Source of the DNA: Pleomorphomonas carboxyditropha
GTDB taxonomy: Bacteria; Pseudomonadota; Alphaproteobacteria; Rhizobiales; Pleomorphomonadaceae
Length of the DNA: 64,000 nt
Direction of reading: 5' to 3'
Assembly: GCF_002770725.1 (NCBI RefSeq)
Contig: NZ_NQVN01000018.1
Coordinates: 1-64,000, forward strand
The first letter of the stretch is position 1, and every line of letters begins with the position of its first letter. The notes below the pieces were generated by a model. The model made no database searches and was not told where the DNA came from. It was given only the letters and a program-made list of their open reading frames with translations. Both the position numbers and the translations under genes were made by a program. This document shows, in pieces, positions 24,297 through 32,544 of this stretch.

Positions 24297-24595
24297 CCTT
24301 GTTCCCCATATATAAACCTGTCATCCTCTATATAAAGCTGTCATCCTCGCGAAGGCGAGGACCTCAGGCAGGATGGAGCGAGCGGCCGATATAGCGCTCC
24401 GAAAACACGAGCACCCCATCCCGCCCCTCCTGCGTCCCATGATCCGACGCTTTCGCCTAGAACGCCAACACTATCCCGCTGATACCTCTATATAATTCTG
24501 TCATCCTACGCGAAGGCGTAGGACCTCGGGCAGGAAGGGGCGACCGGCCGATATCGATCTCCAGGCACGAACACCAGCCGATATCGCCCCACCAC
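24297..24595. repeat. Two forward covarying hairpin arms
   Basis: Forward arm 24297-24398 (TCCTCGC stem) with a short internal duplication of TATATAAA-CTGTCATCCTC, and forward arm 24484-24572 (TCCTACGC stem). A duplicated tail GCCGATATCG occurs at 24549 and again at 24582, just before the SDR stop codon. Confidence 0.85.
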
Positions 24596-24596
24596 C

Positions 24597-25364
24597 TCAC
24601 GCCAACCCCGATCCCCTCGCCGCCGCCATAGCCGCCACCGCATCCACGCCGGCCGGCAGGCGCATCGGGCAGGCCGGATCGGTGGCCGCCCGCCACACCG
24701 CCTCGGCGACGTCGGCCGCGTGCGTCACCTCGTCGGCCGACTGCCCGGCCCAGGCGGCGAACACGCCCTCGGCGATCTCGCCGTAAGCCTCGGGAATCCC
24801 CTGCTTCATCAGCGCCCCGGCGTTCTCCGCGAAGGCGGTGTCCGGCGCCCGGCCCGGCAGCACGATGCGCACCCGGACGCCGAATGGCTTAAGCTCCAGC
24901 GCCACGCTCTCCGAGAAGGCGTTCACCGCCGCCTTGCTGGCCGTGTAGACCGAAAGGAGGTGCAGCGGCCGCGCCGTCACCGTCGACGACACGTTGACGA
25001 TGACGCCCGCCTTGCGCGCTCGGAATTGCGGCAGCACCGCCCGCACCATGGCGATGGTGCCGAAGGTGTTGGTCTCGAACAGCCTGCGCACCGTCTCCGG
25101 CGGCGTGCCTTCCAGCGCGTTGAGGAAGCCGACGCCGGCATTGTTGACCAGCACGTCGACCGGCCCGGCCGCCGCGACGCAGGCGGCGATGCTCTCCTCG
25201 TCCGTCACGTCGAGCGGCAAGATCCTGAGCCGCTCGGAGGCCGGCAACACTCCCTCGCGCGGCCGGCGCATGGTGGCAACGACCGACCAGTCGCGCTCCA
25301 GAAAAGTGCGGGCCGTCTCCAGGCCAAAGCCGGACGAGCAGCCGGTGATCAAGACCGTCTTCAT
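24597..25364 (-). CDS. Short-chain dehydrogenase/reductase
   Basis: A 255-residue classical SDR. TGCSSGFG at residues 7-14 binds the cofactor, LVNNAGVGF follows, VSSTVTARPL holds the catalytic Ser and VYTASKAAV the Tyr and Lys. The Cys-Ser-Ser-Gly-Phe version of the glycine motif is common in SDRs related to ketoreductases acting on lipophilic substrates. It is divergent from the AraC-type regulator at 25462, with less than 100 bases between, so that regulator is the likely activator. Confidence 0.88.
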   Translation of the reverse strand: MKTVLITGCSSGFGLETARTFLERDWSVVATMRRPREGVLPASERLRILPLDVTDEESIAACVAAAGPVDVLVNNAGVGFLNALEGTPPETVRRLFETNTFGTIAMVRAVLPQFRARKAGVIVNVSSTVTARPLHLLSVYTASKAAVNAFSESVALELKPFGVRVRIVLPGRAPDTAFAENAGALMKQGIPEAYGEIAEGVFAAWAGQSADEVTHAADVAEAVWRAATDPACPMRLPAGVDAVAAMAAARGSGLA

Positions 25365-25461
25365 GACATATCCTCTCGTTTTGCCGATGAGCCGATCATA
25401 GATCGCCTCTCCGGGACGTGCTACGATGCATAGTCCAGAATCCTTTTACGGAAGTCCGGAA

Positions 25462-26358
25462 ATGACCGATCCGCTCGCCGAGGTCGTCACGCTGCTGCAG
25501 CCCAGCGCCTCCTTCTCCAAGCTGATCGAGGCGGCGGGCGCCTGGCGCGTGCGGCGGGTCGAGGCCGGCCGGCCCTTCTACGCCGCCGTGCTCAAGGGCG
25601 CCTGCCGCCTGACGGTCGACGACCACCCGCCGATGATCGTCGAAAAGGGCGACTTCGTGCTCCTCCCCTCGCTCGACGATTTCGCCACCTCCAGCCTCGA
25701 TCCGCCACCCGAAAACGTCGTGACGCCGCCGGTGGAGATCGGCCCGCGCCGGTTCCGCCTCGGCCGGCGGGACGGCCCGGCCGAGGTGCGCCTGGTGGTC
25801 GGCTACTGCGCCTTCGGCTCGGCCGACACCGCGCTCCTGCTGTCGCTGCTGCCGCGCCTCGTCCAGGTGCGCGGCGAACCGCGGCTTGCCACCCTGGTCG
25901 AGCTGGTCGACGAGGAGGCCCGCGCCGCCCGCCCGGCCCGCGACGTCGTGCTGGCGCATCTCCTGGAAGTGCTGCTGATCGAGGCCTTCCGCGCCACGGG
26001 CCGGACGAGCGCCTCGCCCGGCCTGATCCACGGCCTTGCCGACGAGCGTCTCGCCACGGCGCTCCGCCGCCTGCACGAGAACCCGACGCGCGCCTGGACG
26101 GTGCCCGAGCTGGCCCGCGAAGCCGGCCTCTCCCGCTCGGTGTTCTTCGACCGCTTCCGCCGCGTCGTCGGCCTCACGCCGATGGACTACCTGCTCGCCT
26201 GGCGCATGGCGCTCGCCAAGGACATGCTGCGGCGAAAGGACGGCAGCATCGCCGCCATCGCCGAACGCACCGGCTACCGCTCCCCCAGCACCTTCACCAT
26301 CGCCTTCTCCCGGCATGTCGGGATGCCGCCGGGGAGGTATGCGAGGGGGGAGGCGTAA
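25462..26358 (+). CDS. AraC-family regulator with cupin sensor domain
   Basis: A 298-residue regulator. Residues 1-190 form the AraC_6-type cupin ligand domain (MTDPLAEVVTLLQPSASFSK is its usual start). Two helix-turn-helix units follow: WTVPELAREAGLSRSVFFDR and IAAIAERTGYRSPSTFTIAF. The ATG at 25462 is chosen because the domain begins there; an in-frame ATG at 25426 is also possible. Divergent from the SDR gene, which is the probable target. Confidence 0.88.
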   Translation: MTDPLAEVVTLLQPSASFSKLIEAAGAWRVRRVEAGRPFYAAVLKGACRLTVDDHPPMIVEKGDFVLLPSLDDFATSSLDPPPENVVTPPVEIGPRRFRLGRRDGPAEVRLVVGYCAFGSADTALLLSLLPRLVQVRGEPRLATLVELVDEEARAARPARDVVLAHLLEVLLIEAFRATGRTSASPGLIHGLADERLATALRRLHENPTRAWTVPELAREAGLSRSVFFDRFRRVVGLTPMDYLLAWRMALAKDMLRRKDGSIAAIAERTGYRSPSTFTIAFSRHVGMPPGRYARGEA

Positions 26359-26370
26359 AACCGGCGCCCA

Positions 26371-26684
26371 TCAGTACTGGACCACGCGGATATAGACGAT
26401 CGGCCGCCCATCGCGGACGAGGGCGATACCTTCATGGCCTGAAGCGGCCCGATCTCACGGCTCCGGCATAGCCACAAACGATCGCCGTCGCGCATCTCGT
26501 CGTAAAGTGGAGAAAGCCCCTTTTTGAGCTTTGCCAAGTCTCGAACGTATTGCATGAGATGGTCTGGCAGTCCTTCAGAATGATAGACCAACCAGTCTGA
26601 AATCTGTTGCAGCGTGATCTCTTTGACGAGCGCAATATCAGCTGGATCTCGGCTCACTTGGCTTGGCGAAAACATCCCAACCAT
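26371..26684 (-). pseudogene. Frameshifted hypothetical gene
   Basis: From 26684 the minus strand encodes MVGMFSPSQVSRDPADIALV, then QQISDWLVYHSEGLPDHLMQ and DEMRDGDRLWLCRSREIGPL. At about 26440 the reading shifts by one base, after which a different frame continues HEGIALVRDGRPIVYIRVVQ to a stop at 26371. The continuation looks clearly protein-like, so a single missing base in CAGGCCATG (expected CAGGGCCATG) explains the break. The intact product would be about 105 residues. The family is not recognised. A sequencing error cannot be excluded. Confidence 0.55.
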
Positions 26685-26794
26685 CGAACGGTGCCCTGCT
26701 GATATCCGTGTCGACAACACCTGGAGCCGATTCAGCTTCAAGGCAATCAACCACCTGCCGCGAGCCTGATCAGAGCAGCTTTCGTTTTGGCGAC

Positions 26795-27370
26795 AACCTC
26801 GGGCAGGATGAAATGCCCCGCCCACATAGCGCTTCCCGCTCCAGGGATGCCTTATAGTTCCCCCTCGCCCCTTTCGGCCCGAGGTCCTATGCCTTCGCAT
26901 AGGATGACAGATTTATATATAGGAAACAGATGGATAGTGCATCGCCCTCCACCCTGCCCCCTTCCCATAGGTTGTCATCCTACGCGCAGGCGTAGGACCT
27001 CGGGCAGGCTCGAGCGCAATGCCGACATAGCGCTCCCGATCTCATGGGTGCCCCCTGTTTACCTCGCGCCCTTCCGTCCCGAGATAGCCCGCCCTCGCGA
27101 GCCATTCGGCGCTATGCATCTGTTCCCTATATATAAATCTGTCATCCTCGCGCAGGCGAGGACCTCGGGCAGGATGGGGCGCAACGCCGATATAGCGCTC
27201 CCGATCTCATGGGTGCCCCCATGTTTACCTCGCGCCCTTCCGGCCCGAGATGGCCCGCCCTCGCGAGCCATTTGGAGCTATCCATCTGTTCCCTATATAT
27301 AAATCTGTCATCCTACGCGCAGGCGTAGGACCTCGGGCAGGATGGAGCGAGCGGCCGATATAGCTGGCCC
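26795..27370. repeat. Cluster of covarying hairpin arms with a 165-bp tandem duplication
   Basis: About seven arms alternate in orientation. The forward stems are TCCTACGC, TCCTCGC and TCCTACGC; the reverse arm at 26862-26940 is TCCTATGC. The segment from GCCGACATAGCGCTCCCGAT at 27021 recurs from 27186, giving a 165-base period. The duplicated units differ in the hairpin stem while their loops and flanks match. Confidence 0.88.
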
Positions 27371-27412
27371 GCAGAACGCGCACCCATAAAAGCCGTCCTC
27401 CCGCCCCACCCC

Positions 27413-28213
27413 CTACATCCGATGCGGCACGGTCGCCGTGTCGATCCGCCGGTGGATCAGCGAGATGAGGCCCAGGAGGTCTTCGGCGTCCTGCTTGGTC
27501 ATGTGCCAGTGCGCCGCCGCCTCGTTGGCGGCCGGGTCGCGGAACATGCCGAGCACGCCGCGGATGAGGCTGGCGAAGCCCTTCTGCTCGCTCGCCTGGC
27601 TCTCGTTGGCGAGGCCGTTGACCGCCAGCAGCGGCGGGTTGCCGCCGAAGGCGCGCTCGACGAGGTCGGGCTCCCCGTCCGTCAGGCCGGCGCGGTGGCG
27701 GATCTTGTCGGCGATGCCTTTCGCCGCCTCCAGCACCACGGGAAAGTAATTGTCGGCCAGCAGCTCCTGCTGGCAGAACCGCATCACCTCGGGATGGCCG
27801 CCGCGATAGGTCAGGTCGGCGCGCAGTTCCCGCGCCCGCTTGCTGGCTTCGCTGAGCTTGGTCGCCGCCCTCATCGCCTCCAGCTTGCCCTCCTCGCTGA
27901 CCATCAGCCCGGCCAGCGCCAGCGCCCGGTTGACGCTGAGCCGCATCAGCTCGAAGCGCTCCGGCTCCTGGGCGAAGCGCTCGGGCTTCATCACCGTGCA
28001 GATGAACGCCAGGATGTGCGTCCGGTCGTTGCGCGTCGTCTGGACGTCGGCGAAGGCGTTGATGAGGCGCTGCCGCATCGCCAGGCCGGCGTCGGGCGCC
28101 GCGAGGCTCGCCCCTTCGAGCAGCGACGAAATCTCGTCGTCGGTCAGGCCGCCCGGCGTATCGCCGAGCGCGCCGGCGATGGCCTCCAATTGGAGTTGGG
28201 TAAAAGTCGTCAT
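27413..28213 (-). CDS. Ymh-type protein (TIGR02391)
   Basis: A 266-residue protein. The C-terminal 120 residues match the TIGR02391/Ymh family: LVERAFGGNPPLLAVN, then EQKGFASLIRGVLGMF and KQDAEDLLGLISLIHRRID. This family is HEPN-like and frequent near restriction and defence genes. The place where relatives usually have R-N-x-x-A-H reads R-D-P-A-A-N here, so the putative catalytic His seems lost. The N-terminal half is helical and unidentified. It stands alone. A rhizobial palindrome starts 24 bases upstream of the ATG. Confidence 0.7.
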   Translation of the reverse strand: MTTFTQLQLEAIAGALGDTPGGLTDDEISSLLEGASLAAPDAGLAMRQRLINAFADVQTTRNDRTHILAFICTVMKPERFAQEPERFELMRLSVNRALALAGLMVSEEGKLEAMRAATKLSEASKRARELRADLTYRGGHPEVMRFCQQELLADNYFPVVLEAAKGIADKIRHRAGLTDGEPDLVERAFGGNPPLLAVNGLANESQASEQKGFASLIRGVLGMFRDPAANEAAAHWHMTKQDAEDLLGLISLIHRRIDTATVPHRM

Positions 28214-28236
28214 GGGTTTTCCCGCTTCGGTTGGAA

Positions 28237-28335
28237 CAATTCCGGCAAAAGCGGATCGCGGCTTTGCGTCCGGAATTGCGTTTTATCAGAGAGATAGAGC
28301 TTTTCCGATGATCTGGCCTTCACTGGAAAAGCTCT
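28237..28335. repeat. Rhizobial-type palindromic element, two nested hairpins
   Basis: CAATTCCGG-CAAAAG...TTTGCGT-CCGGAATTG at 28237-28280 forms the first hairpin, and AGAGCTTTTCC...GGAAAAGCTCT at 28296-28335 the second with 11-base perfect arms. The first hairpin recurs almost unchanged at 46392-46435. Elements of this composition are widespread between genes in Rhizobiales. It sits in the presumed promoter region of the Ymh-type gene. Confidence 0.75.
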
Positions 28336-28625
28336 AAAACAGTCCGCGACGGAATACATTCTGTTCGGACAATAATTTTACGAATTTTAATATGTTCTCT
28401 TTTTCGACGAACTGAAGGGTGCCAATAGTATATCAAACCAAATACGAATGCCGTTTTCGCATGCGGGTTGGCTTTTTCTGCAAGGGAGCGAGACGTAACC
28501 TGCAATGGCGGCGCCCGAAACGCCCGCGTCCATGCCGTTGTCCGGTCGCCACTCAAAAGGCGCGACGAGCCGGCCCGACTTCGGCTATGACTGCCTGCCG
28601 TTCAAACAGGATCCGGAGAACGCCG
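28336..28625. other. AT-richer intergenic stretch
   Basis: Between the palindromic element and the nucleosidase start no gene is supported. The segment 28350-28450 is markedly AT-rich (runs such as AATAATTTTACGAATTTTAA) and may hold promoters for either flanking gene, but no clean -35/-10 pair was assigned. Confidence 0.35.
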
Positions 28626-29240
28626 ATGAGCCGATCGTCCACGCTGTTCGCCATGGCCGCCGATGCCGAATACGGCCCCGGCCTCAAGGCGCGCATCACG
28701 CCGGTGATGATCGGCGTCGGCCCGGTCGAGGCCGCCGTCAACCTCACCGCCGAGCTGGCCGCCCGCGCCCAGCGGGGCGAATTGCCCAGGCTGGTGGTCA
28801 GCCTCGGCTCGGCCGGCTCGCGCAAGCTCAGGCATTGCGAGATCTATCAGGTGACGTCGATCGCCTATCGCGACATCGACGCCTCCCCCCTCGGCTTTGC
28901 CAGGGGCACCACGCCGCTCACCGACCTGCCGGCCGTCGTGCCGCTGCCGCTGCGCATCCCCGGCGTGCCGGAGGCCAGCCTGTCGACGGGCGGCAACGTC
29001 GTCTCCGGCGCCGCCTACGACCTGATCGATGCCGACATGGTGGACATGGAAACCTTCGCCGTCTGGCGCGCCTGCCGGAAATTCGCCGTGCCGATGCTCG
29101 GCCTGCGCGGCATCTCCGACGGCAAGGCCGAGCTCAGCCACATCGGCGACTGGACCGAATACCTCCACGTCATCGACGAAAAGCTGGCCGCCATTGTCGA
29201 CAGGATCCTGGCGGGGGATGTCCGGGGGCTGAATCCCTGA
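28626..29240 (+). CDS. 5'-methylthioadenosine/S-adenosylhomocysteine nucleosidase family
   Basis: A 204-residue purine nucleoside phosphorylase-fold protein. The sequence MIGVGPVEAAVN, VSLGSAGSRKL and DADMVDMETFAVWRAC contain the conserved Gly loop, the second Gly motif and the D-M-E-T binding segment for the nucleoside; LGLRGISDG ends the core with the catalytic Asp. The ATG at 28626 follows GGAG. The enzyme cleaves adenine from MTA or SAH, feeding methionine salvage and removing a methylation inhibitor. No other salvage gene is adjacent. Confidence 0.85.
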   Translation: MSRSSTLFAMAADAEYGPGLKARITPVMIGVGPVEAAVNLTAELAARAQRGELPRLVVSLGSAGSRKLRHCEIYQVTSIAYRDIDASPLGFARGTTPLTDLPAVVPLPLRIPGVPEASLSTGGNVVSGAAYDLIDADMVDMETFAVWRACRKFAVPMLGLRGISDGKAELSHIGDWTEYLHVIDEKLAAIVDRILAGDVRGLNP

Positions 29241-29259
29241 GTGAAGCGAGCCGCCGGTC

Positions 29260-29907
29260 TCAATGCCGCGAGGCGGTGCCCGTCACCATCAGGCGCAGGC
29301 CGAGGGCGACCATCACGCAGCCGGTGAAGCGCTCCTGCCAGACGAGCAGCGCCGGCCAGCGGGTCAGCCAGTGCCCGACCGTGCCGGACGCCACGGCCAC
29401 CGACCCCAGCGACAGCACGCCGGACAGCTTCTGGATCGCCCCGAGGATCAGCAGCTGGCTCCACACCGGGCCGGCGGCGGGATCGATGAACTGCGGCAGG
29501 AAAGCGAACATGAACAGCAGCGACTTGGGATTGGTCAGGTTGTTGAGGCAGCCCTCGCGCACGGCCGCCCAGTCCGACACGCGGCGGCGCACGCCCTGCC
29601 GCCTCTCCGCCGGCCGGCGGCTCGACCACAGCATCCGGCTTCCGAGGTAGATGAGGTAGAGCGCGCCCGCCCATTGCAGCACGGCGAGACTGGCCGGATA
29701 GGCCTGCATCAGCGACGCGAGGCCGAGCACCAGAAGCCCCACCTGGATGGCGCCGGCCACGAAGATCATGCCGGCGACCGTCAGCAGCGCCACGCGCCGC
29801 CCCTGGCCGACACCGCGCGCCAGCACCAGCATCATGTCCGGCCCCGGCGTGATCTCCAAGAGGAACAGCGCGGCGAGGAAGGTCAAAAGCGTCGGCAAGG
29901 TCGGCAT
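29260..29907 (-). CDS. LysE/RhtB-family amino acid exporter
   Basis: A 215-residue inner membrane protein with six predicted helices. The first helix region LLEITPGPDMMLVLARGVGQ carries the TPGPDxxLV signature of the family, and GCLNNLTNPKSLLFMFAFLP is the conserved N-P-K segment. The ATG at 29907 is chosen because GGGGGA lies about nine bases upstream. Members export amino acids such as lysine, homoserine or threonine. Confidence 0.9.
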   Translation of the reverse strand: MPTLPTLLTFLAALFLLEITPGPDMMLVLARGVGQGRRVALLTVAGMIFVAGAIQVGLLVLGLASLMQAYPASLAVLQWAGALYLIYLGSRMLWSSRRPAERRQGVRRRVSDWAAVREGCLNNLTNPKSLLFMFAFLPQFIDPAAGPVWSQLLILGAIQKLSGVLSLGSVAVASGTVGHWLTRWPALLVWQERFTGCVMVALGLRLMVTGTASRH

Positions 29908-30044
29908 CGGCGGCATTCCCCCGGACAATCCGCCGCTAGCTGAACCCGCCACGCACGCCTGTCAAGGCAATGCCGGCCCGCAACGGCAGGGAAATGATCC
30001 ATTCCGAAATTTATGGAATAAAATCAGTGATATAAGGCTGGCAC

Positions 30045-30617
30045 CCTCTGCTTAGGCGGAGGATGAAATCTGATAGATAGCTATGTATATGTTTCCTATA
30101 TATAATTCTGTCATCCTACGCGCAGGCGCAGGACCTCGGGCAGGATGAAACGAGCGGCTGATATCGCGCTCCAAGAACGAAGGGCGCCCTATAGAACCCT
30201 CATAGCCCTTTTCGGCCTGAGGTCCTACGCCTGCGCGTAGGATGACAAATTTATATATAAGAAACAAATGGATAGGGGAAATAGCCGGATAGGGGAAACA
30301 GCCGGATAGCGCATTGCCCTCCATCCTGCCTCCCCTCCCCATAGGGTGTCATCCTACGCGCAGGCGTAGGACCTCGGGCAGGATGAAGCGATCGGCCGAT
30401 ATAGCGCTCCACGAACCAGGGGCGCCCTATAGATCCCTCATCACCCCTTTCGGCCCGAGGTCCTATGCCTTCGCATAGGAGGACAGTTTTATATATAGAA
30501 AACAGATGGATAGCGCATCGCACTCCATCCTGCCTCCCTTTCCCATAAATCTGTCATCCTGCGCGCAGGCGCAGGACCTCGGGCAGGATGAAACGAGCGG
30601 CCGGTATAAATCTCCAG
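30045..30617. repeat. Cluster of six covarying hairpin arms
   Basis: Alternating arms: a decayed reverse arm, forward at 30090-30173, reverse 30186-30275, forward 30338-30412, reverse 30425-30515, forward 30546-30615. Stems include TCCTACGC/GCGTAGGA, TCCTATGC/GCATAGGA and TCCTGCGC/GCGCAGGA. The arm at 30114-30133 pairs TCCTACGC with GCGCAGGA and so has one A-C mismatch. Confidence 0.9.
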
Positions 30618-30741
30618 GCACATCCCGCCCTCGTTGCGCCTCCCCCTCGCCCTCTGTATCTTTCCTCATCCATAGCGAAGACGGCCTTCCCCTTCATCGG
30701 GCCATCTCGGGACGACCCGGCTCTCCGGAGGGTTTATTTTC

Positions 30742-31170
30742 ATGCGTTCCCTTCCCGACCGTATCCGCCACGTCATCCTGTTCGAGATCATCGGGCTGGC
30801 GCTGGTCACGCCGCTCGGCGCCCTGGCCTTCGGCCAGCCGATGCTGGACATCGGCGTGCTCAGCGCCATCATCGCCGTGGTCGCCACGCTGTGGAACCTC
30901 GCCTACAACTACCTGTTCGACCTGATGCTGAAATATGCCCGCGGCCACACCGCCCGGGACACGGCGATGCGCGTCTTCCACGCCGTCCTGTTCGAGGTCG
31001 GCCTGCTCGCCGTGCTGATGCCGCTCATCGCCGCCTATCTCGGCATATCGCTGTGGCAGGCGCTGATGATGGATATATCCTTCGCGCTTTTCTACATGGC
31101 CTATGCCTTCGTCTTCAACTGGGGCTACGACCGATTGTTTCCGCTGCCGGAGTGGCAGATACAATCATAA
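30742..31170 (+). CDS. PACE-family efflux transporter
   Basis: A 142-residue protein with four predicted helices in two tandem pairs. RHVILFEIIGLALVTPLGA holds the conserved Glu in helix one, and TLWNLAYNYLFD the W-N motif; the second pair repeats with VFHAVLFEVGLL and YMAYAFVFNWGYD. This two-fold repeat is the bacterial transmembrane pair domain of AceI-type proton-driven exporters of biocides and short diamines. No regulator is adjacent. Confidence 0.9.
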   Translation: MRSLPDRIRHVILFEIIGLALVTPLGALAFGQPMLDIGVLSAIIAVVATLWNLAYNYLFDLMLKYARGHTARDTAMRVFHAVLFEVGLLAVLMPLIAAYLGISLWQALMMDISFALFYMAYAFVFNWGYDRLFPLPEWQIQS

Positions 31171-31237
31171 GTCAGGTTTGCGCAACCTGTGCGGTATATT
31201 GTCCAGCACCTGAAGACAATATCAGGGAGATCTTCGG

Positions 31238-31903
31238 ATGACCCAGCACGTTCTTCTCGCCGGCGGCAGCGGGCTGATCGGCGGCCTCGTGCGCAGCCGG
31301 CTCGACACGCGGCGCGACGTCGACCTCGTCGGCCTGACGCGGCGCGGCTCGCCCGCGGCCGGACACCAGGTGGATTTCGAGCAGCTCTGCGCCACGCCCG
31401 GCGCCCTGCTGAGCCCGCTCGCCCCCGACGGCCTCGACGTCGGCGTCTCCTGCCTCGGCACCACCATCCGCGCCGCCGGCTCCGAGGCGGCGATGTTCCG
31501 CGTCGACCACGACTATGTGCTCGCCGTGGCGCAGGGCGCGCGGGCGCTCGGCGCCCGCCAGTTCATCCTGGTCAGCTCGGTCGGCGCCGGCGGCCCCGGC
31601 TTCTACCTGAAGACCAAGGGCGCCATCGAGCAGTCCGTCGTCGACCTTGGCTTCGAACGGGTGGACCTGATCCGCCCCGGCTTCCTCACCGGCCACCGCG
31701 CCGAGCCGCGGCCGCTCGAAGCCATCGGCCAGCGCGTGTTTGCCGTCCTCACCCCGGTGATGAGCGGGCCGCTGGCGCGCTATTCGGCCATCGCTGCCGA
31801 AACCGTGGCCGACGCCATCGTCGCGCTGATCGGCCGCGAGGGCGGCGGCCGCCACGTGCACGAGAACGAGGAACTGAAGGCGTTGGGCGCCACCCGGCAG
31901 TAG
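31238..31903 (+). CDS. NAD(P)-binding protein, atypical SDR (HTATIP2/YwnB-like)
   Basis: A 221-residue Rossmann protein. The cofactor loop is LLAGGSGLIGG at residues 6-16; SCLGTTIRAAGS follows strand four; VSSVGAGGPGFYLKTKGAIE holds the Ser and the Y-x-x-x-K. It lacks the C-terminal substrate domain of true epimerases. Such proteins act as quinone or flavin reductases or redox sensors. It follows the PACE gene by 67 bases and may be co-transcribed. Confidence 0.8.
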   Translation: MTQHVLLAGGSGLIGGLVRSRLDTRRDVDLVGLTRRGSPAAGHQVDFEQLCATPGALLSPLAPDGLDVGVSCLGTTIRAAGSEAAMFRVDHDYVLAVAQGARALGARQFILVSSVGAGGPGFYLKTKGAIEQSVVDLGFERVDLIRPGFLTGHRAEPRPLEAIGQRVFAVLTPVMSGPLARYSAIAAETVADAIVALIGREGGGRHVHENEELKALGATRQ

Positions 31904-31907
31904 CCGG

Positions 31908-32303
31908 TCACTCGCCGGTGAGGCGGGTCCAGCCCATGTTCCGGCAGACGACGCCGGCCAGCACGCAGCCGTGCGTCGTCATCGACCGGTCGCGGACGGT
32001 GACGGTCAGCCGATAGGTGCGGTTGCGCCGGATGTCGAAGGCGGTGCCCGACCAGCGGCCGGCATCGACCGCCTTGACGTTCATCACCAGCCTGTCGCCA
32101 GCCCGTTCGCCGCGGGTCCCGGCGCGCACCCAGGTGTTGACGGCGCAGATCTGCGCCCCGCATCGCTCGACGCGCACCCTGGTCTTGCCATCGCCGCGCG
32201 CCCACAACCCGAACGGCGACGGACCGGCGGCGGCGGCAAGATCGGCGGCCGCCAAAAGCGACGCGAGCACGGCGGCGACGAGCGCGCCACGGGACAAGGT
32301 CAT
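31908..32303 (-). CDS. Secreted DUF2147 protein
   Basis: A 131-residue protein with a signal peptide (MTLSRGALVAAVLASLLAAA, cleavage near AAAAG). The mature part matches DUF2147: FGLWARGDGKTRVRVERCGA, then CAVNTW and the C-terminal CVLAGVVCRNMGW. Four Cys residues probably form two periplasmic disulfides. The family has a lipocalin-like barrel and unknown function. Convergent with the NAD-binding gene, four bases apart. Confidence 0.85.
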   Translation of the reverse strand: MTLSRGALVAAVLASLLAAADLAAAAGPSPFGLWARGDGKTRVRVERCGAQICAVNTWVRAGTRGERAGDRLVMNVKAVDAGRWSGTAFDIRRNRTYRLTVTVRDRSMTTHGCVLAGVVCRNMGWTRLTGE

Positions 32304-32544
32304 GGTCGTTCTCCTCTCGCGCGGGGCTGCGGCGGACGGGACGGCCCGGCCAACTCATGGGAAGACGCGCGAGAGGGGTGAAGGTTTCAAATGAGGGCGG
32401 ATAGGGGCGGTTTTTGTCGGGGAAGGTGGAGGCTCCAGAAGGCAAGCGAACCGGGGGGAGGGCCATATGCGCTCCGACGGCGACCGGTCCCGCCCGGCTC
32501 GTTCGCCAACACGAGCAGGCGACGGGCCTGACTCAATTGCAGCT

